Positions 52,805-62,820 of a DNA stretch of 64,000 nt are shown piece by piece; the first letter of the stretch is position 1, and each line of letters opens with the position of its first letter. Origin of the DNA: Oceanobacter antarcticus (GTDB lineage Bacteria > Pseudomonadota > Gammaproteobacteria > Pseudomonadales > Oceanobacteraceae); contig NZ_JBBKTX010000004.1 of assembly GCF_044962685.1 (NCBI RefSeq), positions 173,909 through 237,908 of the forward strand, written 5' to 3'. The notes beneath the pieces are model-generated. The model made no database searches. It was not told where the DNA came from and was given only the letters and a program-made list of their open reading frames with translations. The position numbers were made by a program, and so were the translations under genes.

Positions 52805-52959
52805 TCCTTACTCCAACGGCCCCGGCTAACCAATAGTCACTACGGTGAAACACTGTGTTAGCGGCTCACAGCGGCGCTATCTGAGCAACGCGCTACACAG
52901 ATCAATAAATCATCATTGTCAGTCATAAAACACCGCCCTATAGTTGTCCGCAGGATTAC

Positions 52960-52973
52960 CGACTGATCAGTCG
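52960..52973. promoter_or_regulatory. Palindromic operator between the TetR gene and yhiI
   Basis: CGACTGATCAGTCG, a perfect 14-bp palindrome centred 80 bp before the HlyD start and 162 bp from the TetR start. Probable TetR binding site (inferred from position and symmetry). Confidence 0.65.
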
Positions 52974-53045
52974 CTAATAGTGGATAACAGTCTGCGGCCT
53001 GGCAATTAAAAATTCAGCGACGCGCATAAAATCAGGACTTCCATC

Positions 53046-54122
53046 ATGAAAACGGCTTTCAGCAACAAACGTATTCCCGCCTTTATCCTGTTCGTCGTCG
53101 TTCTGGCCGGCTGGTTTATCTGGAGCAGGCTGGACAGCACCAACACCACGGAAGGTTTTGTCAAAGGCAATGGCCGTATTGAAGCCACCGCCGTGGATGT
53201 CGCCACCAAACTCGGCGGACGGCTGGAGTCATTACTGGTGAAAGAAGGCGATTTTGTTATTGCCGGGCAAAAGCTGGCAGTGATGCAGAGTGATTCCTTG
53301 CTTGCCCAGCGCGATCAGGCTTTAGCTCAACTGGCGCAAACCAAAGCAGCCGTGGCCAGCGCCAAGGCGCAGGTGGCCATGCGCGAAAGTGACCTGGCGG
53401 CCCTGCAGGCCACGCAGGTTCAGCGTGAAACCGAGTTGGACAGCGCCCAGCGCCGCTACCGCCGTTCGGTACAACTGGCCAAAGAAGGTTCGTTGTCAGA
53501 TCAGGTTCTGGATGATGACCGCGCCGCTGTACGCACCGCCGAGGCCACACTGAGTGCCGCCAAAGCTCAGGTCGCTGCCGGCAGAGCTGCTATTGAAGCC
53601 GCCAAAGCCCAGGTCATCGGGGCCGAATCCAATGTAAATGCCGCAGCGGCCACCGTCGCCAGTATCGAAACCGATCTGACCGACAGTATTCTTACTGCCC
53701 CACGGGATGGCCGGGTACAGTATCTGGTGACTCAGCCGGGTGAAGTACTGGGCGCCGGTGGCAAGGTGATCAACATGATCGATCTGTCAGACGTCTATAT
53801 GACCTTTTTTCTGCCCGAAACTGTGGCGGGTCGCATCGCTCTCGGGCAAGACGTGCATCTGGTGCTGGACGTAGCGCCGGATTATGTCATTCCGGCACAG
53901 GTGTCGTTTGTTGCGTCCACCGCCCAGTTCACCCCCAAAACCGTCGAAACGGCAAGCGAACGGCAGAAACTGATGTTCCGGGTGCGCGCACGGATATCGC
54001 CACAACTGTTGCAGAAATACATCACTCAGGTAAAAACCGGGCTGCCCGGCGTGGCGTGGCTGAAGCTCGATGAGGCAAGCGCATGGCCCGCAGAGCTGAC
54101 CGTTAATCTGAGTGCAGAATAA
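53046..54122 (+). CDS. yhiI: HlyD-family membrane fusion protein, YhiI-like
   Basis: Periplasmic adaptor, 358 residues (E. coli YhiI 355). Single N-terminal membrane anchor (IPAFILFVVVLAGWFIW), lipoyl half GRIEATAVDVATKLGGRLES with VKEGDFVIAGQKL, a long Ala/Gln-rich coiled coil (about 85-210), the second lipoyl half TAPRDGRVQYLVTQPGEVL, and a beta-barrel. It pairs with RbbA and YhhJ as in E. coli. Confidence 0.88.
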   Translation: MKTAFSNKRIPAFILFVVVLAGWFIWSRLDSTNTTEGFVKGNGRIEATAVDVATKLGGRLESLLVKEGDFVIAGQKLAVMQSDSLLAQRDQALAQLAQTKAAVASAKAQVAMRESDLAALQATQVQRETELDSAQRRYRRSVQLAKEGSLSDQVLDDDRAAVRTAEATLSAAKAQVAAGRAAIEAAKAQVIGAESNVNAAAATVASIETDLTDSILTAPRDGRVQYLVTQPGEVLGAGGKVINMIDLSDVYMTFFLPETVAGRIALGQDVHLVLDVAPDYVIPAQVSFVASTAQFTPKTVETASERQKLMFRVRARISPQLLQKYITQVKTGLPGVAWLKLDEASAWPAELTVNLSAE

Positions 54123-54125
54123 GCC

Positions 54126-56873
54126 ATGACCACACCTCAGGTAGCCCACCTCAGTCATGCCAGCCTGCATTACGGCAAGACCTGTGCACTGGACGACATC
54201 TCGCTGGATATTCCCGGCGGCGTCATGGTCGGTTTACTGGGCCCCGATGGCGTAGGGAAATCCAGCCTGCTGTCGTTGCTGGCCGGTGCCCGGGCAGTAC
54301 AGGACGGTAAGGTTACTGTCCTTGGCGGCGATATGAGCAACAAGCGTCACCGCGATCTTGTCTGCCCTGACATTGCCTATATGCCACAGGGCCTGGGTAA
54401 AAACCTGTATCCGACCTTATCGGTGGAAGAAAACCTGCAGTTTTTTGCCCGCCTGTTTGGCCATAACTCCATTGAGCGCCGCCAGCGTATTGATCACCTG
54501 ACCAAAAGTACTGGTCTGTATCCGTTTCTGACGCGTCCGGCCGGCAAGCTGTCCGGTGGCATGAAGCAAAAGCTGGGGCTGTGCTGCGCGCTGATTCACG
54601 ATCCGGATCTGCTGATTCTGGACGAACCCACCACCGGTGTTGACCCGCTGGCGCGGGCCCAGTTCTGGCAGCTGATTCAGAGCATCCGCGCCAGCCGGCC
54701 ACAGATGAGTGTGGTGGTCGCCACCGCTTATATGGATGAAGCACAAGGCTTTGACTGGCTGGTAGTAATGGATGACGGCAAAGTACTGGATACCGGCACG
54801 CCGGATGAATTACTGCAGAAAACTGCCACCGAGTCATTGGAAGCGGCGTTTATTGAACTGCTGCCGGACGACAAAAAAGCAGGCTATGCACCGGTCAATA
54901 TTCCACCACTGCCGGACGATGGTCAGGACATCGCCATTGAAGCCACCGACCTGACCATGCGCTTCGGCGATTTCACCGCCGTTGACCATGTGAGCTTTCG
55001 CATCCGCCGTGGCGAGATTTTCGGTTTTTTAGGTTCCAACGGCTGCGGCAAATCCACCACCATGAAAATGCTCACCGGTCTGCTGCCCGCCACAGAAGGC
55101 CAAGCCTGGCTGTTCGGTAATGAGGTCGATCCCCATGACATCGCTACCCGCCAGCGGGTGGGTTATATGTCACAGTCTTTTTCGTTGTATGGCGAACTCA
55201 GCGTAGAGCAGAATCTGGTGCTGCACGCGCGCCTGTTTCATGTACCGGAAGACGAAGTTCAGAGCCGCGCAGAAGAAATGATCCAGCGTTTCGATCTCCA
55301 TGAGGTGCGAGGCTTTCTGCCGGAAAAACTGCCCATGGGCATACGTCAGCGCCTGTCGTTGGCCGTGGCCATGGTGCATAAACCGGAACTGCTGATTCTC
55401 GATGAACCTACGTCAGGCGTGGATCCGATTGCACGGGATAATTTCTGGCGGCTGTTAATTGAACTGTCGCGCCGGGATCGGGTGACCATTTTTATTTCCA
55501 CTCACTTTATGAACGAAGCACTGCGCTGCGACCGTATGTCGATGATGCATGCCGGCAAGGTGCTCGACAGCGATAAACCCGCCAGTCTGATCAGCAAACG
55601 TAACGCGACAACGCTGGAAGAAGCCTTTATCAGCTACCTGATGGAAGCCAGCGGAAACCAGACCAGCGCCGCCAACCCAGAAGAAGATATTGCCGCGACC
55701 GGCAGCCATAACGAAATAACCCCGCCCGGCAGCCAACGTCCGCCACGTTTTTCAACGCAACGCCTGTGGAGCTATTTGTGGCGCGAAACGCTGGAATTGC
55801 AGCGTGATCCGGTACGGGCAACACTGGCACTGGCCGGTTCACTGATTCTGATGCTGGTCATGGGGTATGGCATCACCATGGATGTTGATAACCTGCCCTA
55901 TGCGGTGCTGGATTATGACCAGAGCACCCTCAGTCAGAATTATGCGCTGAACCTCACCGGCTCCGCTTATTTCAGCGAAAAAGCCCCGCTCCGGGATTAC
56001 GCCGATATGGACCGCCGCATGCGTTCCGGCGAACTGTCACTGGCGATTGAAATTCCGCCCGGCTTTGGTCGCAGCGTACTGCGTGGCGATCAGGTCGATA
56101 TCGGCGTCTGGATCGACGGTGCCATGCCGTCCAGAGCAGAAACCGTGAAAGGCTATGTCAGTGGTATGCACACCCTGTGGTTACAGGATCAGGCGCGCCA
56201 GGGTGGCAATGCCGGAGCCCTCAGCAGTGCGGTTGATGTCGCAACCCGCTTCCGCTACAACCCGGATGTCAAAAGCCTGCCAGCCATGGTGCCAGCGGTG
56301 ATTCCGATTCTGTTGCTGATGATGCCGGCCATGCTGACCGCGCTGGCGGTGGTGCGGGAAAAAGAGCTGGGTTCCATTATTAATCTGTACGTCACCCCGG
56401 TCACCCGCACCGAATTTATTCTTGGTAAACAATTGCCTTACGTGGGCTTTGCCATGATCAACTTCTTCCTCATGAGTCTGCTCGCCGTCACCTTATTTGA
56501 TGTGCCAGTGACCGGCAGCTATCTGACCCTGACCCTCGCCGCCCTGTTATTCAGTTTTGCCGCTACCGGCATGGGCTTACTGGCCTCAGCAGTCACCAAA
56601 AGTCAGATTGCGGCGATGTTCTTCGCCATGGTCGGCACCCTGATTCCGGCGACCCAGTTCTCCGGCCTGACCGATCCGGTCAGTTCACTGGAAGGCAGCG
56701 CTCAGGTTATTGGTCAGATCTATCCGGCCACCCATATGGTGACCATCAGTCGCGGTGTATTCAGCAAAGCGCTGACCCTGAATGATCTGTATGCCTCGTT
56801 CTGGCCGCTGCTTGTTTCGATACCCGTGATTGTTGGTACCGCCATTCTGCTGCTGAAAAAACAGGAGCGCTGA
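54126..56873 (+). CDS. rbbA: RbbA-like ABC transporter: two ATPase domains fused to an ABC-2 permease
   Basis: 915 residues (E. coli RbbA/YhiH 911). First NBD: GPDGVGKSSLL (P-loop), KLSGGMKQKLGLCCAL, LLILDEPTTGVDP. Second NBD: GSNGCGKSTTMK, LPMGIRQRLSLAVAM (signature diverged), ELLILDEPTSGVDP. From about residue 555 on, an ABC-2 membrane domain with one N-terminal helix, a periplasmic loop and five C-terminal helices. E. coli RbbA is reported to associate with ribosomes, but the operon with HlyD and ABC-2 partners indicates an export pump. Starts three bases after yhiI. Confidence 0.9.
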   Translation: MTTPQVAHLSHASLHYGKTCALDDISLDIPGGVMVGLLGPDGVGKSSLLSLLAGARAVQDGKVTVLGGDMSNKRHRDLVCPDIAYMPQGLGKNLYPTLSVEENLQFFARLFGHNSIERRQRIDHLTKSTGLYPFLTRPAGKLSGGMKQKLGLCCALIHDPDLLILDEPTTGVDPLARAQFWQLIQSIRASRPQMSVVVATAYMDEAQGFDWLVVMDDGKVLDTGTPDELLQKTATESLEAAFIELLPDDKKAGYAPVNIPPLPDDGQDIAIEATDLTMRFGDFTAVDHVSFRIRRGEIFGFLGSNGCGKSTTMKMLTGLLPATEGQAWLFGNEVDPHDIATRQRVGYMSQSFSLYGELSVEQNLVLHARLFHVPEDEVQSRAEEMIQRFDLHEVRGFLPEKLPMGIRQRLSLAVAMVHKPELLILDEPTSGVDPIARDNFWRLLIELSRRDRVTIFISTHFMNEALRCDRMSMMHAGKVLDSDKPASLISKRNATTLEEAFISYLMEASGNQTSAANPEEDIAATGSHNEITPPGSQRPPRFSTQRLWSYLWRETLELQRDPVRATLALAGSLILMLVMGYGITMDVDNLPYAVLDYDQSTLSQNYALNLTGSAYFSEKAPLRDYADMDRRMRSGELSLAIEIPPGFGRSVLRGDQVDIGVWIDGAMPSRAETVKGYVSGMHTLWLQDQARQGGNAGALSSAVDVATRFRYNPDVKSLPAMVPAVIPILLLMMPAMLTALAVVREKELGSIINLYVTPVTRTEFILGKQLPYVGFAMINFFLMSLLAVTLFDVPVTGSYLTLTLAALLFSFAATGMGLLASAVTKSQIAAMFFAMVGTLIPATQFSGLTDPVSSLEGSAQVIGQIYPATHMVTISRGVFSKALTLNDLYASFWPLLVSIPVIVGTAILLLKKQER

Positions 56874-56874
56874 A

Positions 56875-58017
56875 ATGGATTTGAATAAGATGGGACGCCA
56901 CCTGATCAATATTTATCGCCTCGGCATCAAAGAACTGTGGAGCCTGTGGCGTGACCCAACTATGTTGGTACTGATTATTTTCAGCTTCACCTTCTCGGTC
57001 TATACCGCTGGCACCTCAATGCCGGACTCACTCAACAAAGCCCCCATCGCCATTGTTGATGAGGACGGTTCCGCACTGTCACAACGGATTATTTCCGCCT
57101 TTTACCCGCCCTATTTTATGCCGCCGGAAATGATCACTCTGAAAGCCATGGATGCTGGTATGGACGCCGGACTTTATACCTTTGTGGTGAATATTCCGCC
57201 GGATTTTCAACATGATGTACTGGCCGGACGGGAAGCGGAAATTCAGCTCAATGTCGATGCCACGCGCATGAGTCAGGCCTTTACCGGCAGCGGCTATGTG
57301 CAGCAGATTGTGCAGGCGGAAGTCAGTGAGTTTTTACAACGCTACCGCAGCAATACTGAACTGCCGGTAAATCTGGCCGTGCGGGCGCGTTTTAATCCGG
57401 CGCTGGATCAGTCCTGGTTCGGCAGTCTGATGCAGATTATCAACCAGATCACCATGGTTGCCATTATTCTTACCGGCGCCGCGCTGATCCGGGAACGGGA
57501 ACATGGCACCATCGAACACCTGCTGGTAATGCCGGTCACGCCGACAGAAATCATGCTGGCCAAAGTCTGGGCGATGGGATTTGTCGTACTGATTGCCGCC
57601 GCCCTATCGCTGAACGGTATGGTACGCGGCATTCTTAATGTGCCGATAGAAGGGTCGTTACTGCTGTTTTTCAGCGGTGCCGCGCTGCATTTGTTTGCCA
57701 CCACCTCAATGGGGATTTTTCTCGCCACCCTGGCCCGCAGCATGCCGCAGTTCGGGCTGCTGATGGTATTGGTGATGATGCCGCTGCAAATGCTGTCCGG
57801 TGGCACCACACCCCGTGAAAGCATGCCGGATTTTGTGCAGCATATAATGCTCCTCGCCCCGACCACCCACTTCGTTGAACTGGGCCAGGCGATTCTGTAT
57901 CGCGGTGCGGGTTTTGATGTGGTGTGGCCACAGTTCCTGGCCTTGCTGCTGATCGGTGCCGTGCTGTTTGCTTATTCGCTGGGACGTTTCCGCAAGGCCA
58001 TCATACAGATGGCCTGA
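56875..58017 (+). CDS. yhhJ: ABC-2 permease, YhhJ-like
   Basis: 380 residues. One N-terminal helix (PTMLVLIIFSFTFSVYTAG), large extracytoplasmic domain (about 45-180), then five helices including MLSGGTTPRESMPDFVQHIM before the last two. NREREHGTIEHLLVMPVTPTEIMLAK-type block LIREREHGTIEHLLVMPVTP is typical. Overlapping or abutting rbbA's stop, same order as E. coli yhiI-rbbA-yhhJ. Confidence 0.9.
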   Translation: MDLNKMGRHLINIYRLGIKELWSLWRDPTMLVLIIFSFTFSVYTAGTSMPDSLNKAPIAIVDEDGSALSQRIISAFYPPYFMPPEMITLKAMDAGMDAGLYTFVVNIPPDFQHDVLAGREAEIQLNVDATRMSQAFTGSGYVQQIVQAEVSEFLQRYRSNTELPVNLAVRARFNPALDQSWFGSLMQIINQITMVAIILTGAALIREREHGTIEHLLVMPVTPTEIMLAKVWAMGFVVLIAAALSLNGMVRGILNVPIEGSLLLFFSGAALHLFATTSMGIFLATLARSMPQFGLLMVLVMMPLQMLSGGTTPRESMPDFVQHIMLLAPTTHFVELGQAILYRGAGFDVVWPQFLALLLIGAVLFAYSLGRFRKAIIQMA

Positions 58018-58183
58018 GAGATGTTTGGGGTAATGAGATAATGTGGGTACAAGTAAAGCGGCATCAAGTCCGGCACCAGGAATTCCCAGACGCCTCCCCA
58101 CGTCACCCATGCCCTGCGAGACGTGGTGCATACGGTATCAGCACAGAAATATCCGCAACGTTTTACTGAAAAACACTCGCTTG

Positions 58184-59596
58184 CTAACGCATCGGCGGCA
58201 TACCGCCGCCAAAGCCGGGTGGCAAACCACCACCTGGGCCACCCATGCCGCCGCCATTTCCGCCCATGGCGCGCATCATCTTTTTCATGCCGCCCTTGGC
58301 CGTGACTTTTTTCATCATTTTCTGCATTTGCTTGTGCTGTTTCAGCACCCGGTTAACGTCCTGAATCTGGGAGCCAGAGCCGTTGGCGATACGTTTTTTA
58401 CGCGAACCGTTAATTTTGTCCGGGAAGCGGCGTTCATCCAGCGTCATGGAGAAAATAATCGCTTCCATCTGCTTGAACTGGCCCTCTGCCGCAGCGGTTT
58501 GCTTGGCCATCTGATTCACATTACCCATGCCAGGCAACTTGTCGAGCATGCCGGTCAGGCCACCCATGTTTTTCATTTGCTGCAACTGGTCGAGGAAATC
58601 TTCAAGATCGAAGCCCTTGCCCTTTTGCAGTTTTTTCGCCAGTTTGTCAGCCTTGGCCTTGTCGATATTACGTTCGGCTTCTTCGATCAGGGTCAGTACG
58701 TCACCCAGGTCGAGAATCCGCGACGCCACGCGATCGGGATGGAATGGCTCCAGGGCATCGGTTTTTTCACCCATCCCCATAAACTTGATCGGCTTGCCAG
58801 TGATATGACGCACCGACAACGCTGCACCACCACGAGCATCACCATCGGCTTTGGTCAGCATGACACCAGTCAACGGCAGTGCTTCGCTGAATGCCTTGGC
58901 GGTATTGGCGGCATCCTGACCCGTCATGGCGTCCACCACGAACAGGGTTTCAATCGGATTGATGCCAGCGTGTAACGCCTTGATCTCGGCCATCATCGCA
59001 TCGTCGATGGCGAGACGCCCGGCGGTATCCACCAGCAGCACATCGGCGTGGGCTTTTTTCGCCGCCTCGATAGCACCTTGAGCAATGGCCAGTGGCTTCT
59101 GGCTGATATCCGATGGATAAAACAGTGCACCAACTTCGCTGGCAAGGGTTTCAAGCTGCTTGATCGCTGCCGGACGATAAACGTCGGCAGACACCACCAT
59201 CACCTTTTTCTTTTCGCGCTCGGCCAGATACTTGGCCAGCTTGGCAACCGTGGTGGTTTTACCCGCCCCCTGCAAGCCAGCCATCAGGATAACAGCCGGT
59301 GGCTGGGTCGCCAGATTCAGCTTTTCATTGGCCTCACCCATGACGCTTTGCAGCTCTTCATGGACGATTTTCAGGAATACCTGACCCGGATTCAGACTCT
59401 TCAGAACCTCGGTACCAATGGCGCGCTCTTTGACTTGGTCGGTAAAGGCTTTCACCACCGGCAAGGCAACGTCGGCTTCCAGCAGCGCCATGCGAACTTC
59501 ACGCACGGTGCCTTTGATGTTTTCTTCGGTTAACTTGGCCTGGCCGGAAATGCTTTTGAGGGCTTTGCCAAGTCGGTCGGTCAAACTTTCGAACAT
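58184..59596 (-). CDS. ffh: Signal recognition particle protein Ffh
   Basis: SRP54 homologue that binds 4.5S RNA and signal sequences; 470 residues. N domain MFESLTDRLGKALKSISGQA, G domain GLQGAGKTTTVAKLAKYL (P-loop), DVYRPAAIKQLETLA, DTAGRLAIDD, TKADGDARGGAALSV, and M domain with the Met-rich HKQMQKMMKKVTAKGGMKKMM, SGSRKKRIANGSGS-type RNA-binding segment, and a Gly/Pro/Met-rich tail. Housekeeping gene. 58018-58183 between yhhJ and ffh has no gene. Confidence 0.98.
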   Translation of the reverse strand: MFESLTDRLGKALKSISGQAKLTEENIKGTVREVRMALLEADVALPVVKAFTDQVKERAIGTEVLKSLNPGQVFLKIVHEELQSVMGEANEKLNLATQPPAVILMAGLQGAGKTTTVAKLAKYLAEREKKKVMVVSADVYRPAAIKQLETLASEVGALFYPSDISQKPLAIAQGAIEAAKKAHADVLLVDTAGRLAIDDAMMAEIKALHAGINPIETLFVVDAMTGQDAANTAKAFSEALPLTGVMLTKADGDARGGAALSVRHITGKPIKFMGMGEKTDALEPFHPDRVASRILDLGDVLTLIEEAERNIDKAKADKLAKKLQKGKGFDLEDFLDQLQQMKNMGGLTGMLDKLPGMGNVNQMAKQTAAAEGQFKQMEAIIFSMTLDERRFPDKINGSRKKRIANGSGSQIQDVNRVLKQHKQMQKMMKKVTAKGGMKKMMRAMGGNGGGMGGPGGGLPPGFGGGMPPMR

Positions 59597-59923
59597 AATG
59601 ACAACTCGTATGCTGGGTACGTCTGGCCGGGACTGGATAACCGGGCCGGCGCCCCGTTTGCGAAAAATAACGCCAAGTATACCCTCTTTAAAGGCGGTTA
59701 TCCTTACGCCTGTTGGGCGAATTCGCCGCCGTAACGAATTAACCGGGATCGCGACCGCAACATGGAATAATCACAAGATTTTGTTACGGTACTATCCCCA
59801 TAGCACTACCCATAGCACTACCCATATAGCACCTGCCCCAGGCTCCGGCGCACAATACCGAGCCATATGTAACAAGTGTTCATCAATACCACAGCGCCCA
59901 TGGCGGCAAGACAGGGAGACCTT
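59597..59923. promoter_or_regulatory. Divergent region between ffh and the DUF2461 gene
   Basis: 327 bp with no gene. At about 59793-59832 a 12-bp unit (TAGCACTACCCA) is repeated about three times. Ribosome site AGGGAGA precedes 59924. Confidence 0.5.
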
Positions 59924-60607
59924 ATGTTTACGGCGTTTTCACCGGAGTTGCTGGTATTTTTGCGCCAGCTGCAAGAAAACAATAACAAGGCCTGGTTCGA
60001 GCAACACAAGTCCGACTATGAGCTTCAGGTTCGTGGCCCGGCACTGGCGTTTATTGCTGCCATGGAAATGGAGATCCGCGCTATCTCGCCCTATTACGAA
60101 GCCGTCGCCAAAAAAGTGGGCGGCTCGTTGATGCGGCCCTATCGGGATACCCGCTTTGCCAAAGACAAGACGCCCTACAAGCTGAATGTTGGTATCCAGT
60201 TTCGCCATGAGTCTGGCAAAGATATCCATGCACCGGGATTTTATTTACACATTGCAGCGGACGAGATATTTGTTGGCGTCGGCGTCTGGCACCCGGATTC
60301 GGTAGCGCTGGGAAAAATCCGCGACGCGCTGGCCGAACGACCGGCACGCTATCTGGATGCTATTGGCGATAACGACTTCCAGCAATATTTTCGACTGGAT
60401 GGCGACAGCCTGATACGCCCGCCCAAGGGCTACGACAAAGATCACCCTCAAATAGACGAGCTCAAGCGTAAGGATTTTATTGCCTTGGCGGCGCTGGATG
60501 AAGAGACGCTCTATCAACCCGACTGCTGTGATCAGATTGCCCGGCGCTTCCGTGCTGCGAGCAATTTTCAGGGCTGGTTATGTGATGCCTTGGGGTTGCG
60601 ATACTGA
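59924..60607 (+). CDS. DUF2461 (TIGR02453) family protein
   Basis: 227 residues from ATG 59924. FSPELLVFLRQLQENNNKAWFEQHK, RPYRDTRFAKDKTPYKLNVG, PGFYLHIAADEIFVGVGVW and LKRPPKGYDKDHPQID-like IRPPKGYDKDHPQIDELKRKDF are diagnostic of the family. Cytoplasmic, function unknown. Confidence 0.88.
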   Translation: MFTAFSPELLVFLRQLQENNNKAWFEQHKSDYELQVRGPALAFIAAMEMEIRAISPYYEAVAKKVGGSLMRPYRDTRFAKDKTPYKLNVGIQFRHESGKDIHAPGFYLHIAADEIFVGVGVWHPDSVALGKIRDALAERPARYLDAIGDNDFQQYFRLDGDSLIRPPKGYDKDHPQIDELKRKDFIALAALDEETLYQPDCCDQIARRFRAASNFQGWLCDALGLRY

Positions 60608-60690
60608 ACTGTCAATACAACTGAATGGCATCGACTTTGCGAAGTCGGGGCCATGTGCGACACTGGCCGCGTCTTTTTGGAAACTTGGTT

Positions 60691-61500
60691 ATGTCCGAAT
60701 TTATTGTTGCCTTGCCCGCTGTGGTTTTGTATCTGTTTTCTGCATTTCGTCAGTGGCAAACCATTAGTGGAGACCGTCCAGCCAATCGTAATCTGGTACT
60801 GACTCTGGCCATGCTGGCGGCGCTCACGCACCTGGGTTTTCTGCTCTACGGTGCCGTCACCAGTGACAGCGCCCATCCCGGAATCAACTTTGCGTTTTAT
60901 AATATTGGCTCGGTCATTGGCTGGGTCATTACGCTGCTGTTGCTGTTTTCCAGTTTGAAAAAGCCGGTCGAGAATCTGTTTGTTGGCCTGTTTCCAATGA
61001 TCGCTGTGCTGTTGGTGGTGTCTTCGTTCTCTCAACAACGTGAAACACTGGATCACCTCAGCTACGGCCTGGTCTGGCATATATTGTTATCCATTCTGGC
61101 GTACAGCGTGTTTGTGATTGCCGCAGTGCAGTCGGTATTGTTGTCCTTGCAGGATCACCATCTGCGCAAGCACAAGACCCACGGTCTGATTCAGGCACTC
61201 CCGCCGCTGCAAACCATGGATCTGTTGCTGATTGAAATGATCTGGCTGGGGATGATCCTGCTGACGCTGGCGTTTGCGATTGGCTGGCCCAGTGTGGTTG
61301 ACCTGAAAGAGCAGCATCTGCTCCATAAAGTGGTCTTTGCCTCGATCGGCTGGGCCGTATTTGCGATGTTGCTGTTTGGTCGTTATCGCTTTGGCTGGCG
61401 TGGTGTTACCGCCAGTCGCTGGACACTGATTGGCACCGGGTTTCTGGTGTTGTCGTATTTCGGTTCCAAGTTTGTGCTGGAAATAGTGATCGGCAAATAG
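60691..61500 (+). CDS. ypjD: YpjD-like cytochrome c assembly family membrane protein
   Basis: 269 residues, eight hydrophobic helices. The family centre is visible in LSYGLVWHILLSILAYSVFVIAAVQSVLL and in MDLLLIEMIWLGMILLTLAFAIGW. Related to CcsA-type cytochrome c assembly proteins but without the haem-handling WWD motif; role unclear. Its neighbourhood with ffh is conserved in gammaproteobacteria. ATG 60691 gives the normal N-terminus. Confidence 0.85.
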   Translation: MSEFIVALPAVVLYLFSAFRQWQTISGDRPANRNLVLTLAMLAALTHLGFLLYGAVTSDSAHPGINFAFYNIGSVIGWVITLLLLFSSLKKPVENLFVGLFPMIAVLLVVSSFSQQRETLDHLSYGLVWHILLSILAYSVFVIAAVQSVLLSLQDHHLRKHKTHGLIQALPPLQTMDLLLIEMIWLGMILLTLAFAIGWPSVVDLKEQHLLHKVVFASIGWAVFAMLLFGRYRFGWRGVTASRWTLIGTGFLVLSYFGSKFVLEIVIGK

Positions 61501-61505
61501 CCACA

Positions 61506-61539
61506 CCTGACAGATGCACTCCGCAATGCATCTGTCAGG
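61506..61539. terminator. Bidirectional terminator-like hairpin
   Basis: CCTGACAGATGCA-CTCCGCAA-TGCATCTGTCAGG, a perfect 13 bp stem with an 8-nt loop, placed between the convergent ypjD and 61586 genes. Confidence 0.75.
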
Positions 61540-61585
61540 CTATGCCACAACATCAATACCATCAGTACCATTCCCGGATGACCGG

Positions 61586-62164
61586 CTAACCACGCTGGCG
61601 GATCAGCTGTAAATATTCTGCGATACTTTTCATCAGACCCTGATACACCCAGAACGCATCTTCACTGTCGACTTTTTTGAGTTCGGCAATGGCATTCAAC
61701 CAGCGGCTTAACCGTTTCATCACTGTTTCGATGCTCATCACCACCCAGGCATCATTGGCAATGTACTTGTCCATGATGTAATCGAGACGATCAAACGTGT
61801 GTTTCAACAACGGATAGCTGGTGCTGAATTCCTTGCTCTGCTGGATCTCAACAAAGTGTTCGAATGCTTCATCGCAATAGTGTCTGGGTTTACTGGCTTC
61901 AGCCAGGTAACTGGCTTGATAGGACACCATCAGGCTATCGAAGTTTTCCACAAACGCAGGCTCGGAATTCAGCTCGATAAAGGGAGTCAGGGTGTCGATA
62001 ACAAAGCCGTAGACCTTCGACACTTCACCCGCCATGGCATTGAAGGTTTGCAAAAATTCAGGCTTTGGCAAATGGCTGGTGATGGTACGACCAATCTCCA
62101 GCCATTCAGCCTGAGTGACGGTAACCGTAGACAACTCTTTAAGAACGGTCAGCTCGTTGTTCAT
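61586..62164 (-). CDS. Hypothetical helical protein
   Basis: 192 residues, soluble and mostly helical: QAEWLEIGRTITSHLPKPEF, AMAGEVSKVYGFVIDTLTPF, FDRLDYIMDKYIANDAWVVM, FWVYQGLMKSIAEYLQLIRQ. No Cys cluster, no membrane segment. It has a four-helix-bundle-like pattern, but the family was not recognised. It follows the YegP-like gene by 16 bp on the same strand and is likely cotranscribed. Confidence 0.7.
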   Translation of the reverse strand: MNNELTVLKELSTVTVTQAEWLEIGRTITSHLPKPEFLQTFNAMAGEVSKVYGFVIDTLTPFIELNSEPAFVENFDSLMVSYQASYLAEASKPRHYCDEAFEHFVEIQQSKEFSTSYPLLKHTFDRLDYIMDKYIANDAWVVMSIETVMKRLSRWLNAIAELKKVDSEDAFWVYQGLMKSIAEYLQLIRQRG

Positions 62165-62180
62165 CAGTGGACTCCATGGC

Positions 62181-62519
62181 TCAGGCTGCGGTCAGGTCGG
62201 ATATTCCGGCAATGCAGGCGTTGTCTTTTACCGCGTGCAGGGCGTTGTCGAACAACATCTGATCCGCAAACAAGGCGCTTTTAGCGATGATTTGGCCGTG
62301 GGTATCTTTAATCACAAAAAACGTCTCACCAGCTGGCGTTTTACCTGCGGCGATTTGATGCCCCATAAGAGAACCCAGCTTCACGTCTTTAATTCCTTGC
62401 TCGGCTGCGGCTTTGTTCGGGTAATCCCCACTGAGCAGTAGCATGTCGCCGCTGCTGCTGAGCAACTCAAAGGTGAACTCCTGGGTTTCGGTGGTTTTCA
62501 GTTCAAACGTCACTGACAT
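62181..62519 (-). CDS. DUF1508/YegP-like protein with two domain repeats
   Basis: 112 residues from ATG 62519. Two diverged copies of the YegP fold: FTFELLSSSGDMLLLSGDYP with NKAAAEQGIKDVK, and ETFFVIKDTHGQIIAKSALF with DNALHAVKDNA. Small cytoplasmic proteins of this kind are of unknown function. The upstream region 62520-62820 (301 bp) has no gene; TTGTCG...CGACAA at about 62647 is a weak hairpin. Confidence 0.75.
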   Translation of the reverse strand: MSVTFELKTTETQEFTFELLSSSGDMLLLSGDYPNKAAAEQGIKDVKLGSLMGHQIAAGKTPAGETFFVIKDTHGQIIAKSALFADQMLFDNALHAVKDNACIAGISDLTAA

Positions 62520-62820
62520 AACTGGCTCCTGTCGCGTTTTACGCATTGCTGGTTATTGGATGGGTCTCCAAATAGAGAGCAATCCAGGTGCCATAGCAAA
62601 ACACTCTCATTTGACCCCTTTGCTTGGAGTTTGGTGGGCTTTTTTGTCGTTAAACCGACAAGGGTGTCAGGAATCTGCTAGCACATTGCAATCCCGTCAG
62701 GTCGGGAAATAGCATGAATTTAACGTTGATAAAGCAGATTCTTGAACTCTCAACGGCAAATCCATCCAATCTCTTAATAGCGACTAATAAATAGACACTC
62801 AATTGATGGGAGATCAAACA

